A stretch of DNA of 64,000 bases from Batillaria attramentaria (Eukaryota; Mollusca; Gastropoda; Batillariidae): positions 1,539,001 through 1,603,000 of the forward strand of contig JACVVK020000086.1 in assembly GCA_018292915.2 (NCBI GenBank), read 5' to 3'. The translations under genes and the position numbers were made by a program. Shown one piece after another: positions 52,906-64,000 of this stretch. Positions within the stretch are counted from its first letter, which is position 1; each line of letters opens with the position of its first letter. The notes under the pieces were generated by a model that did not search any database, had not been told where the DNA came from, and saw nothing but the letters and a program-made list of their open reading frames with translations.

Positions 52906-54763
52906 CCACCCGCCTCCGCCTTCCTATTCTTGCCCATCATTCCTGTTCACATTGTCAGTCGTCTGTCACTGTGACTTTCATCTTACAATTTTCTACCAGT
53001 ATACCCTGCACGCGCAACAGGCTGAACTGATGCACGGTGGCTGATGACAAACTGAGTTCACTGAAAGAAAAATTCAATTGTCGTTTGCACGAGATCGGCA
53101 TGACCTGCACGTGTACGCCTTTTCATACAGCCCCTTCATCAGGCAGTGGGCGAAGCATGGGCACTGACTTGATGGGTCGCCGCTTGTGTATTGGGGCGAT
53201 GCAGTTTTGCAAAGAAAGTCGCGGAATTCGACGGTTTCAGGTGAGAACTTGAACCTAGCCCGAATAATCTAACTCAAAACTGAGGTGCCCTGTGTGCTGT
53301 GCAAACGCAGCGCACGTGATTCTTCGCCGGGCTGAGACTGATAAAATGTGTTCTAGAAAAAATTGCAACATTCACTTATGCAAGCAGCTATAGCCTGGGT
53401 GTGTCATTTTGTTGTTGTTTTAATTTTTGTTGTTTGTTTTTGTCTGTGGATCATGTCCGAGAATCATGGTATATATTGCCTGCATACTTTTCGACGTTTG
53501 TTTGTTGTTGTTGTTAGGCTCATTGTGAACGGCTTCCAGCGTAAACCTTTCAGCGGTAGGCCTGTGGTAGAGGTTCCGGTACTTGATTACATGCCCTTCA
53601 TAAAAGCGATCGCCTGACGGAGGCGCACGTCGCACCGAGTGTTTAATCGCCCGGCTGAGCAGGACAGATAATCAGACTGGATCAGCCGGCGAGTGAAACG
53701 TACCCGGCATCACAGCTAGTCGCCTGCCGATGATAATTTATTGTGGCTGTCCGCCATCCGTCTCTAGAGTTGTAAACTAGGTCGTTTGTGTAGGCCACGT
53801 CCCCCCGTTAACACTCATAATCATAATCATAATCACCTGCACGCCGATACACTGTCCTGGTAATGTTGCCGAAACTGAGACGGCAGTTTTCGCATCCTCA
53901 ACCCCCCCCCCCCCCCACACACACACACTCCATTTACCCTCCCTCTTTCTGGAAGAAGTGCATAAAGCTTTCCAAGGAAACTTTATTCAACTGAGATGAT
54001 ATTGAGGTTTTCTTCAAAAAAATTCACGTCGTAAAACATGCCAGGAGAACCGCACAGACCCCCCCCCCCCCCCACGTCACGTGACCCCACCTTGCAAGTC
54101 CCAGTTTACGGTCGATTGACGTAAAGTTTTATTTTTTAACAACGTCAGTTTCAAACAAATACACAAACAGATGTATCCGGTCCGCAGTGTTTCTTCCAAA
54201 CTGATTATATTAAATGAAAGGTTTACATGGTTATTTAGCAGACTCTTGCACGCACTGGCTTCTAATCACAATACATACTACATGCCTTGGAGATCTCTAC
54301 CGCCATTTGCTGCTTTGGTCAAATTAGGGGCTAATGCTACCGTTTTTATGTTCACAGATCGTCAATTCAGTCAGTATGACCTGTTTTCGTGGTGCCTTTC
54401 ACACCGCTTAGACTGACACCTGGACAGTGACAGCATCTCAGTGTCAAGTGATGCTGACACTAAGCCAAAAGAAGCGTACGTATGTCGATGACTCGACGAC
54501 CACACCGAGCGCTCCAGCAGTGTAACAACAGTCGTAGAATTGGAATGTTCGACCGCTCGTGCAAAGTGTCAACAATACAATATCGCATTAACAGCTGTGC
54601 TAATCACCAAGACAGATAATTCCGAGCGTACAGGCGCACTCACTGTGACGAGCGAAACTGTTCCAAAACATAAGCTGGCTTAGCAAAGATGGAATTAGTC
54701 CGTTTACTGGTCGCCAGGGAATCGGTAAGACCCTTGCAAAGCCGGCGTGACTGTGACGGTAGA

Positions 54764-54782
54764 TCTCTCTCTCTCTCTCTCT
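54764..54782. repeat. (CT)n microsatellite
   Basis: Short CT run upstream of the perlecan gene. Confidence 0.85.
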
Positions 54783-55680
54783 GGTCAGTGTCCAAAGAAA
54801 CACTATCCAGGTGACAAACATCTTTACAATGGAAGTTGTTTCGGGATCATGGGGACGGCGCATTTCTCCAATATTATTTTGCCTGCCTCATTTATAAACA
54901 TGAAATTGCTTTATCTCAGCATGTGGCCTCCTCCACCCGTCTGGGCGGCAACAATACAACAAACCGTGCTGCTAGCGCTGAACTGATGTAGAGCGTGTGG
55001 TTCGACATGCCGAATGGATGAAGGTGACTGTGACTGTGACTGTGACACCCAGTGTACGTCGGGAGACGTGCAGCTGCAACTCACGAAGGAGATTTTGTTG
55101 GTTATGATTGTGAATGACACACCTCCGCTATATCTGTCAACCGCTTCAGCACTGGCAGTCAGGCAGTCCGTATTAAAAGCGTATTAACCAGGTGAGGATT
55201 TCTTTACTGAACCCGCGCACAGAAACCAGACAGAGACCGCCGAAAGGATACGACAAATGAAGCTCAGTCTAGTACACAAAGAGGACAAATGTGCTGGCTT
55301 TGTCGAAGTATGCACACGTGTCCTGTTTGTGCTTAGTGCCAGTAGTCTGAGCATCCAGTGATTGTGTGAAGACAGCGACGTCAAAGGTTTAATGCACAAC
55401 CACAAAAGCCGACAAATTACTCGAACACTTTCAGTAGCTAACACGACACTGACATCGTTCTCTGTCATCTCTCCTGGTTTCCTAGTATTCTGTATATTCA
55501 CTGAAGTCAGTCGCAGTCTTGCATAACTTAATGAGCCTCCATTTTCTTGCCGAAGTGAATGATACTCCTATACTGATCTGCTTTGCGTTTCTGGCATCAT
55601 GGATGTTCACTCCACAAGTGCAATCCGCTCTTGGTGAACAAACTGAAAGCCGACAAGCCGACACTTGAGGGTGGGTGGGC

Positions 55681-55722
55681 CCGGGTGGGTGTTTGGGGCT
55701 TTAACGTCCTTTTCCACCACAC
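55681..55722 (-). mobile_element. SINE family A tail fragment
   Basis: On the minus strand reads tggtggaaaaggacgttaaa followed by gccccaaacaccc, the same 3' tail as the copies at 37740 and 52742. Head and body are absent. Confidence 0.5.
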
Positions 55723-56420
55723 ATGCCGACACTTGAAGCTGGCGGACCCTCAAGTTACTCCCTCATTCGGTTACATGTACCTTGAGTTTCCCCTCTAACA
55801 ATTTTGCGACGACTTTGGCTCAGTCAGTTTATGTTTGTTTCGTTCAACTACGGATCCCATACATGCTGACCTCGATAAAGGATAATCCCTAGGCGAGAAC
55901 GAAGGTAATTTTGTCCCGGAAAAGCCACAACTGATAGAAGGCAAATGTCACCACAGGGAGGGCGATGTGTGGGCAAAAGGTTGCCCCCCTGTGTCGCCCA
56001 AATAGCGCGGAACTGCGCGTGGATGCTCTACATTACCCGCCAGTCAGGACAGGATCGAGTTTATACCGCGGATTTGTATACAAGTAGCCGTGGGGCGCCA
56101 CTACTCTGCTTAGCGTTTTGACGAAAGGCAGCGCAGCAGTTCATTCACCAGACTCGGTCAACCGCTCGAAGGGCAACGACCAGATCTCAAGAGTGTATAC
56201 CTCAGACGGTTTAGTAATGCCAACAGGTTTAACTAAAACATAGAGGACGATTTAAAATAAGTATGATGTACCATACAGTGGTGACCGTTCATTTTATGAA
56301 ATACTAGTCTAAGGGCATGCACCGGCTTTATTCAGTTCTGAAACAGATGGAATGTATTTAATCATGAACGCCATTTGAGTAGGGTTGTTAAGCATGTGCA
56401 AAGTAAAGTGTCTGGCGGCT

Positions 56421-56458
56421 CCTCCCCCCCCCTCCCCCTTTTTTTTTTGGGGGGGGGG
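56421..56458. repeat. C-T-G homopolymer hairpin tract, second copy
   Basis: C-rich run (56421-56438, two T interruptions), T10 (56439-56448), G10 (56449-56458). Same architecture as 45261-45297. It is followed by a C-rich ttttgcccccaccccc stretch and then a purine-rich GAAGAA region to about 56620. Confidence 0.75.
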
Positions 56459-57675
56459 TACTGATCTTTTGCCCCCACCCCCTAAACTCCTGTGGACTTA
56501 CAAGAAATGGGAGTGAAGAAGAGAAAGAAGAAGGAACAAAAAACAAATAAACAAACAACAACAAAAAAGGCTGAAGAAGAAGACAAGAGAAGAAGAATAG
56601 AAAGAAACTAGAGCTTGGCCTCAACAACTCCTCGTGTCCAGTAGATACCAAAACTCTACCCGCAACACTGTGACGGGTCGCTGTTCCGGACCATTTCATA
56701 CTGCAAGGGAGAAAAACACCGAGTCAGCACGAGAGCCGGCGAGCGCCGGAGACCACCGGAGTGCCACTATGTTTGTTGGCACATCACCTGGCTGACCACA
56801 GGCCATCACGCCACACCGCCTCCCAGGCTGTCGTGATCTGTAGCCAGTCAAGTGTGGCCCAGTCCTCCTCCTGTCACGTATATCTTGTGGTTAAACGCGC
56901 ACTCCGGCAGAGTTCCAACATGACTAGGTCAGTTTCACAGAAGCTCAGTAACACGTTTTAAAACCGCTGCCGCGCTCACTCGGCTGGTGAGTACACCTGT
57001 ACTGAGTGTCTGACGCGCGGAAAAGTCCATTTTCATGATACGTAGAGGTCTGAATGCAATACATTGCCGTCTTCAGACAGTTCGAGCCAACATTCGCCCG
57101 AGGTTCGTCTACTATTCAGCGGCTGACGGCCTTAGCACATCCATACAACTGACTCGGCGACTGAGTGACTCCTCCGTTTTTGCGTCGTGCCGCGAAGTCT
57201 TCTCAGTGTTTGTTTAGTGCCAGTCTTCAGATGCCGTCACTGTGAAGGCGGCCAAGTGGCACGATCTTGTTAGACACTACGCTGTACCAAAAGAGCTCAG
57301 AACAAATTTGTGAAGCACAGAACGGTTTGGCGGTCGTAACGGCCCGGTCGGCCTGATACAGCAGAGACTGAAATGCCGGCGAAACAGCGAAACGTACACA
57401 GTGCTACCAGGGGCGCTACATTGTGTTCGGCCTGGTGTTACGAAACATATGCACTCATACATGTGTGTCTCTCTCCCACGACCTCGCCTGTCACATTCCT
57501 TCAACGAGGTATAAATTATTTGTATTAAACAAAAAGAAAAAAATTAATAAACAAGACGTCACGCGGTTTAATCGTTCGTTGTCTGGCCCAGCGGAATCCA
57601 GTGGATTTGCGTGCACTCAGTATGGAAATGTCCAAAATTGCATTATCACTAATATCTCAATCCTCCCTCCCCCGC

Positions 57676-57704
57676 AATAAATAAATAAATAAATAAATAA
57701 ATAA
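57676..57704. repeat. (AAAT)7 microsatellite
   Basis: ATAA tetranucleotide run, about 360 bp before the inverted-arm element. Confidence 0.85.
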
Positions 57705-58065
57705 GAGAACAGGGAAGTAGAAAGGTGTCGTTTTCCTGTGATAAAAGGTACATGTAGCATGCCTATGTGAACTCAGTGCGCCGTCTAAAACCCGCATGCT
57801 GCCTAGCTGTTGGTGACTGTCCGCCCTGCTGTAACCGGCGAGAAGGTAGATTATGAGAAGAAGGAAAAGGTCACACTACAACATATTTACTGCCTCCATC
57901 TGGTGATCGAGTGACGCGTGGTGTGCTAGGTGGGATTACTACTGAAAGGACAGGGGTGGGGGGGGGAGTCTGCCACACAGTCCACACAGCCTGGGAAGAG
58001 TTTACGTGCAGGTTTTGCATTGCCATCCCCCGAAGTCAGTTCATAGGCTAGGAAAATTGCCGAAC

Positions 58066-61000
58066 AAGGTAGAACAAATTTGATCCTAACTTTTTATTAC
58101 AGATTTCAGTAGAATACAGACCCCTAATGCCGTGGTGGTCTCCGTGAATTTTTTCTTCGTCCGCGTCACCGTTAAAAACGACCGTTTATCTTGCCATTTT
58201 CACTATATGAGCCCTATAAATGGGCTTTTGAGGGTGTGCACAAAGTATGCGTGTTTGCGGGTACAGAAATGCGCAGAACTCCACTCTAAATACGGTTACT
58301 GTTAGACAAGACATGCATTGTTGACATACTGAAATTTTACCCCAATCAGAATGATGCTTCCTGGAAAATTGCGGCCATCAGTTTGGCCGTTGATTCAAAG
58401 GACCCTGTAAAACGGCAGCATTTGATGCTTGTGCACTTATCAGGTCACTGCAGGTGACATGTATCGCGGAAAACATTTACGAACATTGAACAATTTAGTC
58501 AGGAAACGCTTCTTTGGTGTTGTGAAGTTCCCTTGTCACCGCATGTCCAGGTACGTATGAAATATGATATCCAAGTGAGCACTTTTTTCGGTAGCGATAT
58601 TTTGGGGGTGTACTTACGAAAGTAGTTGCTGCGTTGTGAGTAGTGAACGATTTTTCTCAAAGAGCAGTGCACACTCAAGAATAGTATCCCAGTTGTGTCA
58701 TATCAAAAGTTCATTGAAATCGCTTTTGTACTTTTGTCACTAACAGCCAACGAAAGTGCAAACCTATTTAATAATGGCTGCTAGTTCAGTACTAGCAAAG
58801 TGCAATGGAAATTATGTAGAGCACAACCTGAAGTCTATAGTAGTATGTGTCTGAATTCATTTCAAGTGTTATGAGGTATGTTAATCACACGGCAAACATG
58901 TTTTCAAGGTCAAGGTCATTGGTTTGTCTGTTTACTCCAAAACATTTTACTTCATCGCTCAGAATAAGCATTTTGGTGCTGCTAACTTTTGTCCGCATGG
59001 TTTGGTGAGTTCACAACATCCTCAGAATAAAAATATGACTGCAAAATCTTCATAACTCAAGCGTGACCTTGACCTTTACTAGAGGTCACCAGAAAGGCAT
59101 TCTTATCAATGCATATTAGGCAAATGTTATGCCAAAAGTTGTATTTACAAAATTTTCACCCAGTCGCTATGACCTTTACCTCCCAAGGGTCAAGGTCACC
59201 AAAGTTGTCCACAAGAAATCTTCTCATACAAACATCGTTTGTGCTAATTTTGTTTTGGCCTGGTGCTTGTGACTGCTTGTTCGTTTGCTTATTCTAACAC
59301 AGCGATGAAAGAAAATGTTTTGGGAGTAAACAGACGAACCGATGACCTTGACCTTGTAAACATGTTTGCCGTGTGATTAACATACCTCATAACACTTGAA
59401 ATGAATTCAGCCCACTTACTACTGTAGACTTGATGTTGTGTTCTACATACCCTCCATCCACATTTTGCCAGTAATGTATGCCAGTGATTTTCATTTGTAA
59501 ACTTATGAATGTCCCAAAAAAGAGGCAAAATAACGGCGTTTTGTTCCCAAGGAAAAACACGTTGAAAATAAAAGAGATTTCACAGATTTGCTTTTGTGTC
59601 TATTTTTTTCATTTGCATTTGTGTGATATTATTTTTCTGGACGTTTCATATTAAGTTTGTCTAATTTCTGTACCTGTACCTCAAAACAGGAATTAATGAA
59701 AATGTCCGACAGTTTCTGAGTGCGTTAGAATTTGAGGCAAAAAGGTATACTTGTAATAGTATTTTAGGGTTGCTGGACCATTTCTCTAAAGCATGATGTG
59801 CATCTGCAATGATCTGTCAAGCGTAGCAGCTGCAGCAGCGTAATATGTCAGGCCCGGTCCCCATCAGTAAGAGAATTGGCGTCTATATGGAAAAAGGAAG
59901 ATTTGATAACTGAGAGCTTCTACAGGCAAATCTGTCGTCATTTCGTTGGACCACCACAGGGTGTCTGGCCTAACATATCCAGTAGTCAAACTTCAAGTGT
60001 GTGCACAATACCTGCTGCAGCGGCGTCATTTGTAATCTTTGCTGTGTATAGTCAGTTTTTGAACCCAACCACAATATGGATTCCCGTCATTTCCCCTCAC
60101 AGCCAAAAGGACATAGTGGATGGGCTAGTAACACGTAAGTGCCAAGCCTCTCCTCTAAAAGTTGGTCAGTAACAAAAAACGCTGTGTACACTGTGGCCGT
60201 CATATCTGGCTACTTGGTAACCTACCCCCGTAGCAATTAATGCTCTGTTTAATTAGAAAAAGGTGATTTAAGTCACCTATTTCAAGCAGTGAAGAGTTCA
60301 TCAAATTTGATGTGGGATGCACGTTTTCCTTCTCCTGGAATCACTCTACTTTTTCCAATATGTAAAACAATGACAAGTTAAAACTGGTGGCTGCTAGCAG
60401 CAAAATATAAACCTACCCCCCACGCAGCATGTAATGAAGGAAATGGGAAAAAATGGGTAAAATAATGACCGCTGTAAAGAAGACGTGCTTGTTTAGATTC
60501 AGGGATCTTTCTTCATACGACTAGTCATTGTCTTTTCCTCCAAGACAAATGTATAAAAGGAAATTGCATCAAGTGTAGCAATTATGGCAGGCTCTTTTGG
60601 TAAGCACCGCTTTCAGCCCTTATAGGGAACTGATAGCTTCAATTAACGGCCATCTATAAGCAATAATCTCTCATACAAGTTCTTGAAGATACTTCTGAAA
60701 CACCGAGCATGTGCCCGAATATTTGCATCATATTATACTTGTTTTCGCGGATACACCTTATCACAGCAACCAATCAAGTGTCCCTACTCCCATCATTACG
60801 CATATTCAGCCATTATTAAACAGGTTGCACTTTCGTTGGCTGTTTGTGACAAAAGTACAAAAGCGATTTCAATGAACTTTTGATATGACACAACTGGGAT
60901 ACTATTCTTGAGTGTGCACTGCACTTTGAGAAAAACCGTTCACTACTAACAAAGCAGCAACTACTTTAGTAAGTACACCCCCAAAATATCGCTACCGAAA

Positions 61001-61520
61001 AAAGTGCTCACTTGGATATCATATTTCATACGTACCTGGACATGCGGTGACAAGGGAACTTCACAACACCAAAGAAGCGTTTCCTGACTAAATTGTTCAA
61101 TGTTCGTAAATGTTTTCCGCGATACATGTCACCTGCAGTGACCTGATAAGTGCACAAGCATCAAATACTGCCGTTTTACAGGGTCCTTTGAATCAACGGC
61201 CAAACTGATGGCCGCAATTTTCCAGGAAGCATCATTCTGATTGGGGTAAAATTTCAGTATGTCAACAATGCATGTCTTGTCTAACAGTAACCGTATTTAG
61301 AGTGGAGTTCTGCGCATTTCTGTACCCGCAAACACGCATACTTTGTGCACACCCTCAAAAGCCCATTTATAGGGCTCATATAGTGAAAATGGCAAGATAA
61401 ACGGTCGTTTTTAACGGTGACGCGGACGGAGAAAAAATTCACGGAGACCACCACAGCATTAGGGGCCTGTGCTCTACTGATTTCTGTAATAAAAAGTTAG
61501 GATCAAATTTGTTCTACCTT
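58066..61520. mobile_element. 3.45-kb element with about 715-bp terminal inverted arms
   Basis: 58066-58780 and 60807-61520 are inverted copies along their whole length, with only scattered substitutions and small indels. The outer ends read aaggtagaacaaatttgatc and its complement. The roughly 2.0-kb centre holds no convincing ORF and a nested palindrome at 58814-59448. No target-site duplication is obvious (flanks attgccgaac and ccgctatatg). Probably a foldback-type or non-autonomous DNA transposon. The differences between arms argue against a pure assembly mirror artefact. Confidence 0.75.
58814..59448. mobile_element. 635-bp nested palindromic element
   Basis: 58814-58970 and 59286-59448 are inverted copies: the phrase caagtgttatgaggtatgtt in the left arm meets its complement in the right. 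The loop of about 315 bp carries several TGACCTTGACCTT or AGGTCA motifs. It sits inside the larger inverted-arm element, so it either inserted there or is part of it. Confidence 0.65.
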
Positions 61521-61527
61521 CCGCTAT

Positions 61528-61776
61528 ATGAAATGCCTAATTAGACTCGCCTATCAGTTCAATGTTGCGACTGGGCCGGAACGGTATGCGCGACAGTTAC
61601 ACGGCTATCATTCTGACTGGCTACTGCACTTAAAGTTACCTCCGCAGTTTCAGGCTATCAAAACTGTCGATACAAGTTCAACTTGCCTTCAAGTAATATT
61701 GTCTGCATCAGAACTTTTAGACAAGATGGGTCTTCGGGTGGTTTCTGAAAGACCCGCTGGAGGTGTTGGATTTTAA
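61528..61776 (+). CDS. Small ORF, 82 aa, weakly GFRP-like; doubtful
   Basis: ATG at 61528 to TAA at 61774-61776. It contains a GP pair at residues 16-17 and ends LLDKMGLRVVSERPAGGVGF. Overall length and the LIxx..GP..GxRVxS layout faintly resemble GTP cyclohydrolase I feedback regulatory protein (84 aa), but the match is too weak to assign a function. It starts 8 bp outside the inverted-arm element. A splice acceptor at ttag|ACTCGCC (61544) could make it a terminal exon instead. Chance ORF remains quite possible. Confidence 0.22.
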   Translation: MKCLIRLAYQFNVATGPERYARQLHGYHSDWLLHLKLPPQFQAIKTVDTSSTCLQVILSASELLDKMGLRVVSERPAGGVGF

Positions 61777-63193
61777 CTATGGCCGCAGGGCGTTCCACAC
61801 ACTGAGCAGGGGCAGAGCTTCAAGGTGGTGTTGTCATGACACCCAGGGATGGACAAGCTGGACTTCCCATGGACACAGGAGAAAACAAGTGATGCTGGAC
61901 CATGATTGATTTCTGGCCACTTATACCACGATAGTAGCATCGTGCCCGTCCAACATAGTTATGATGTCAGGCCAGTGGAAACCCCTTACTGTGGAGCAAC
62001 CCGGATGATTCTGAACTGAAGACACTCGAGTCGTGATACAAGTGCCAAGGCCGGGACACGAAAGACTGACACAGCATTAGACTGCAAGTTAGGGTCCTCT
62101 CACTGTTAACGTACATAACATCGGAAACTATTTGTGTTGACACCAGCGCCAGTTGACATTAAGACTGGAGCATGTTGCAGCCGTGAGGATTTGGCGGAGA
62201 GACCGACACGCATTGTTTGTGGGTTTGGGTAGTGTCACGGTGATGCAACCAAAACACACTGATATTTCCCAGTGTTTCTTACTTTTTTTTCCGGCGCCGG
62301 CAAAGCATCAGTGTCAAGGGAACAGTTTACTTTGGCTTATTACAAGTCGTTAGCGGCACAAAAAGCGGCTTCAGTGCTGCACCGCGGCGTGAAGTGAGCA
62401 CTTGAACACGAAAAGATTCTACGCCAGCAGTGTGGCGTGGAGACCAAACACCACCCGCCTACCCGACCAGCACACAGCCACGGGCCCTCACTGAGTCATC
62501 GATCACACTGCTAGTGACATGATCAGTCAATGTGAAACACTGACCTCACATACACTAGAAGTAGTACGAGTCACACTGCCACTCAGTTAAAACTCAGTGT
62601 TAGCCGGACTCCGTCGTCATGAACAGAGGCCAGACTGAGCCGCCATGTCTGGTCTTCATGACTTAGTTTTCCTTGGCGAGACTGAACAGTCGATCGCAAA
62701 AGGGACGTCGCTCTCAGGCTGTCAGTAAGTGAACACACTGACTCAAGTCCGATCCACATAACCTCAGTATCGACGACTGTTTGGGCAAGGGCCTCAGGGT
62801 TAGTTCAGTTTTGGTGAGGCCGGTGACGGTCATGTGAAGCCGTCTGTCAGTTCCGGCTTCACCGGGCTGAGTATGTATATATATGTAACCTTTAGGTCCG
62901 GCATTGATTCAGTTTGCCACAGGCATATTCCGCTGGGTCCTCATGGACGTCAGTGTCACTAGCTGGACCCGGTGGACAGGCAAAGCCGGGAAACATGGGA
63001 ACCGACGAGATATCGGGAAAAGACTACCGTTACTGGCACTGATTAGCTGACAAAAAGAGCAGCGCAATGAGAAGCCCCTGCTTATCAGATCCAACGGACG
63101 CGGCTCATCGGCAGTTCCGATCCTAGACCGTTTTTACCAAATCCGGCTCAATGACGGCCGGAAGACCGGACTGATGTGCAAAGGCCGGTTCCC
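61777..63193. other. Unassigned sequence right of the inverted-arm element
   Basis: Moderately GC-rich, no repeat structure or coding signal that I recognise. Confidence 0.45.
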
Positions 63194-63480
63194 TACTACA
63201 GTGGACGCCGGATATAAGCAACTCGGATATAAGAAAACTCGGTTATTGCCAACGAATTTTTTTCCCCCGGCCAAACTCTTCTTTATTATGTATTACAAAA
63301 ACTCGGATACAAGAAACTCGCTTATAAGAAAACTCGGTTTTAGGAAAGCAAATTTCTTGTCCCGCTTGATACAAAAACTCGGATATAAGAAACCGAAAGT
63401 ACATTTCCAAGAAAATTTCACTCATTGTAAGAAACCGAAAGTACATTTCCAAGAAAATTTCACTCATTCTAAGAAAACAG
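63194..63480 (+). repeat. Repeated 'ctcggatataag' block, possible pogo/Tigger-type remnant
   Basis: Starts tacagtggacgccggatata and repeats actcggatataagaaa-like phrases several times, much like terminal repeats of pogo/Tigger transposons (TA target, ends CAGT). It then has two perfect-to-near-perfect 42-bp tandem units at 63387-63428 and 63429-63470. The opposite terminus is not visible, so the assignment is tentative. Confidence 0.4.
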
Positions 63481-63676
63481 GTCAGGTCTGACGTCACTTA
63501 GGACAGGCACATGATGGCGCATGATTTTCTTTTCTTGAATTGGTTCTTTACCATTGTGTTCCGTGCAAAATTGAATGTTGGCAAGAAGAAAAAATACGAG
63601 ATGCATTTTTGTTGTTCTATTGTTATATGTTGTTTTTATTATTATTTTGTTTTTTTGCCTGATTGGGAGCTCAGTT

Positions 63677-63701
63677 TCTCTCTCTCTCTCTCTCTCTCTC
63701 T
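63677..63701. repeat. (CT)12 microsatellite
   Basis: CT run; another begins at the right edge of the window (63990-64000). Confidence 0.85.
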
Positions 63702-64000
63702 GTATGTCTGTCTCTGTCTACAGGGAGAATAAAAGGAGAATAAGGAGTTAAGGAGAATAAAACTATCAGTATTAGACTAACTGTTGATCAATTCCTTTCT
63801 TTGACAATATACGTGGTCCATCTTTCCTCCATCCCCCTTCCCCCTCCCAACAGAAAAAAAAGCAAATTTGCAGCTTTTTCCAGCCAAATTAGACACGGAA
63901 AGCATCGCATATCTAATGGGACGAGTGTTTTATAGATCAAAAGTTGATACATAATGCACTTTTAATATATCCTATAAATACAAGGGAATTCTCTCTCTCT

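Larger units (their letters stand above)
49451..58065. other. Region upstream of perlecan without a recognised gene
   Basis: Apart from the SINEs at 50834, 52742 and 55681 and the simple repeats listed, no ORF here has a recognisable domain or splice-bounded structure. C tracts occur at about 50815-50826, 53902-53917 and 54060-54073. Confidence 0.5.

Noticed and set aside
58066..61520. Idea that the big palindrome is a mirror assembly artefact
   Set aside because: Arms differ by scattered substitutions and small indels, and the centre is not symmetrical, so a real element is more likely. Long reads would settle it.
1..64000. CRISPR arrays, bacterial operons or phage genes
   Set aside because: No short regularly spaced repeats with spacers and no prokaryotic gene layout; introns and microsatellites mark animal DNA.

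Overview
The window is metazoan genomic DNA, most probably from a mollusc (gastropod-like). It has large introns, long CA/GT microsatellites, tRNA-derived SINEs and TGACCTTGACCTT-rich repeats. The species cannot be named from the sequence alone.

One gene dominates: the 5' part of a perlecan (HSPG2-type basement-membrane heparan sulfate proteoglycan) gene. It lies on the minus strand from a signal-peptide exon at 49007-49099 down to 80, and continues off the left edge. I could chain 24 coding exons by splice sites. Every junction keeps frame (3358 nt, about 1119 residues). In protein order they encode: signal peptide; an acidic glycosaminoglycan-attachment segment; a SEA domain split over two exons; LDLa 1; a roughly 165-residue module I cannot assign, split over two exons; LDLa 2 to 11 (one exon each); one Ig domain; and LDLa 12 to 17. 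Laminin-type and further Ig modules would be expected left of position 1.

By region: 1-31 kb holds exons 4 to 24. Their introns carry two copies of a repeat rich in AGGTCA motifs (9.8-10.9 kb and 18.5-19.3 kb), an 80-bp MITE-like palindrome (1.04 kb) and many microsatellites. 30-49 kb is mostly introns 1 to 3, with the SEA exons (30.1 and 35.8 kb), the acidic exon (40.1 kb), a roughly 195-bp degenerate tandem repeat (32-33 kb), SINE fragments and alternating CG/CA tracts. From 49.1 kb rightwards is the CpG-rich candidate promoter, then about 14.5 kb with no convincing gene. That stretch holds SINEs, poly-C/T/G hairpin tracts and a striking 3.45-kb element with roughly 715-bp inverted arms (58066-61520) enclosing a second 635-bp palindrome. 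A small plus-strand ORF (61528-61776) beside the element is the only other coding candidate, and it is weak.

The most interesting biology is in the perlecan N-terminus: an unassigned module between LDLa 1 and 2, a SEA domain with a GSVLV motif typical of self-cleaving SEA domains, a single Ser-Gly in the acidic segment, and an expanded array of phase-1 LDLa cassettes interrupted by one Ig exon.
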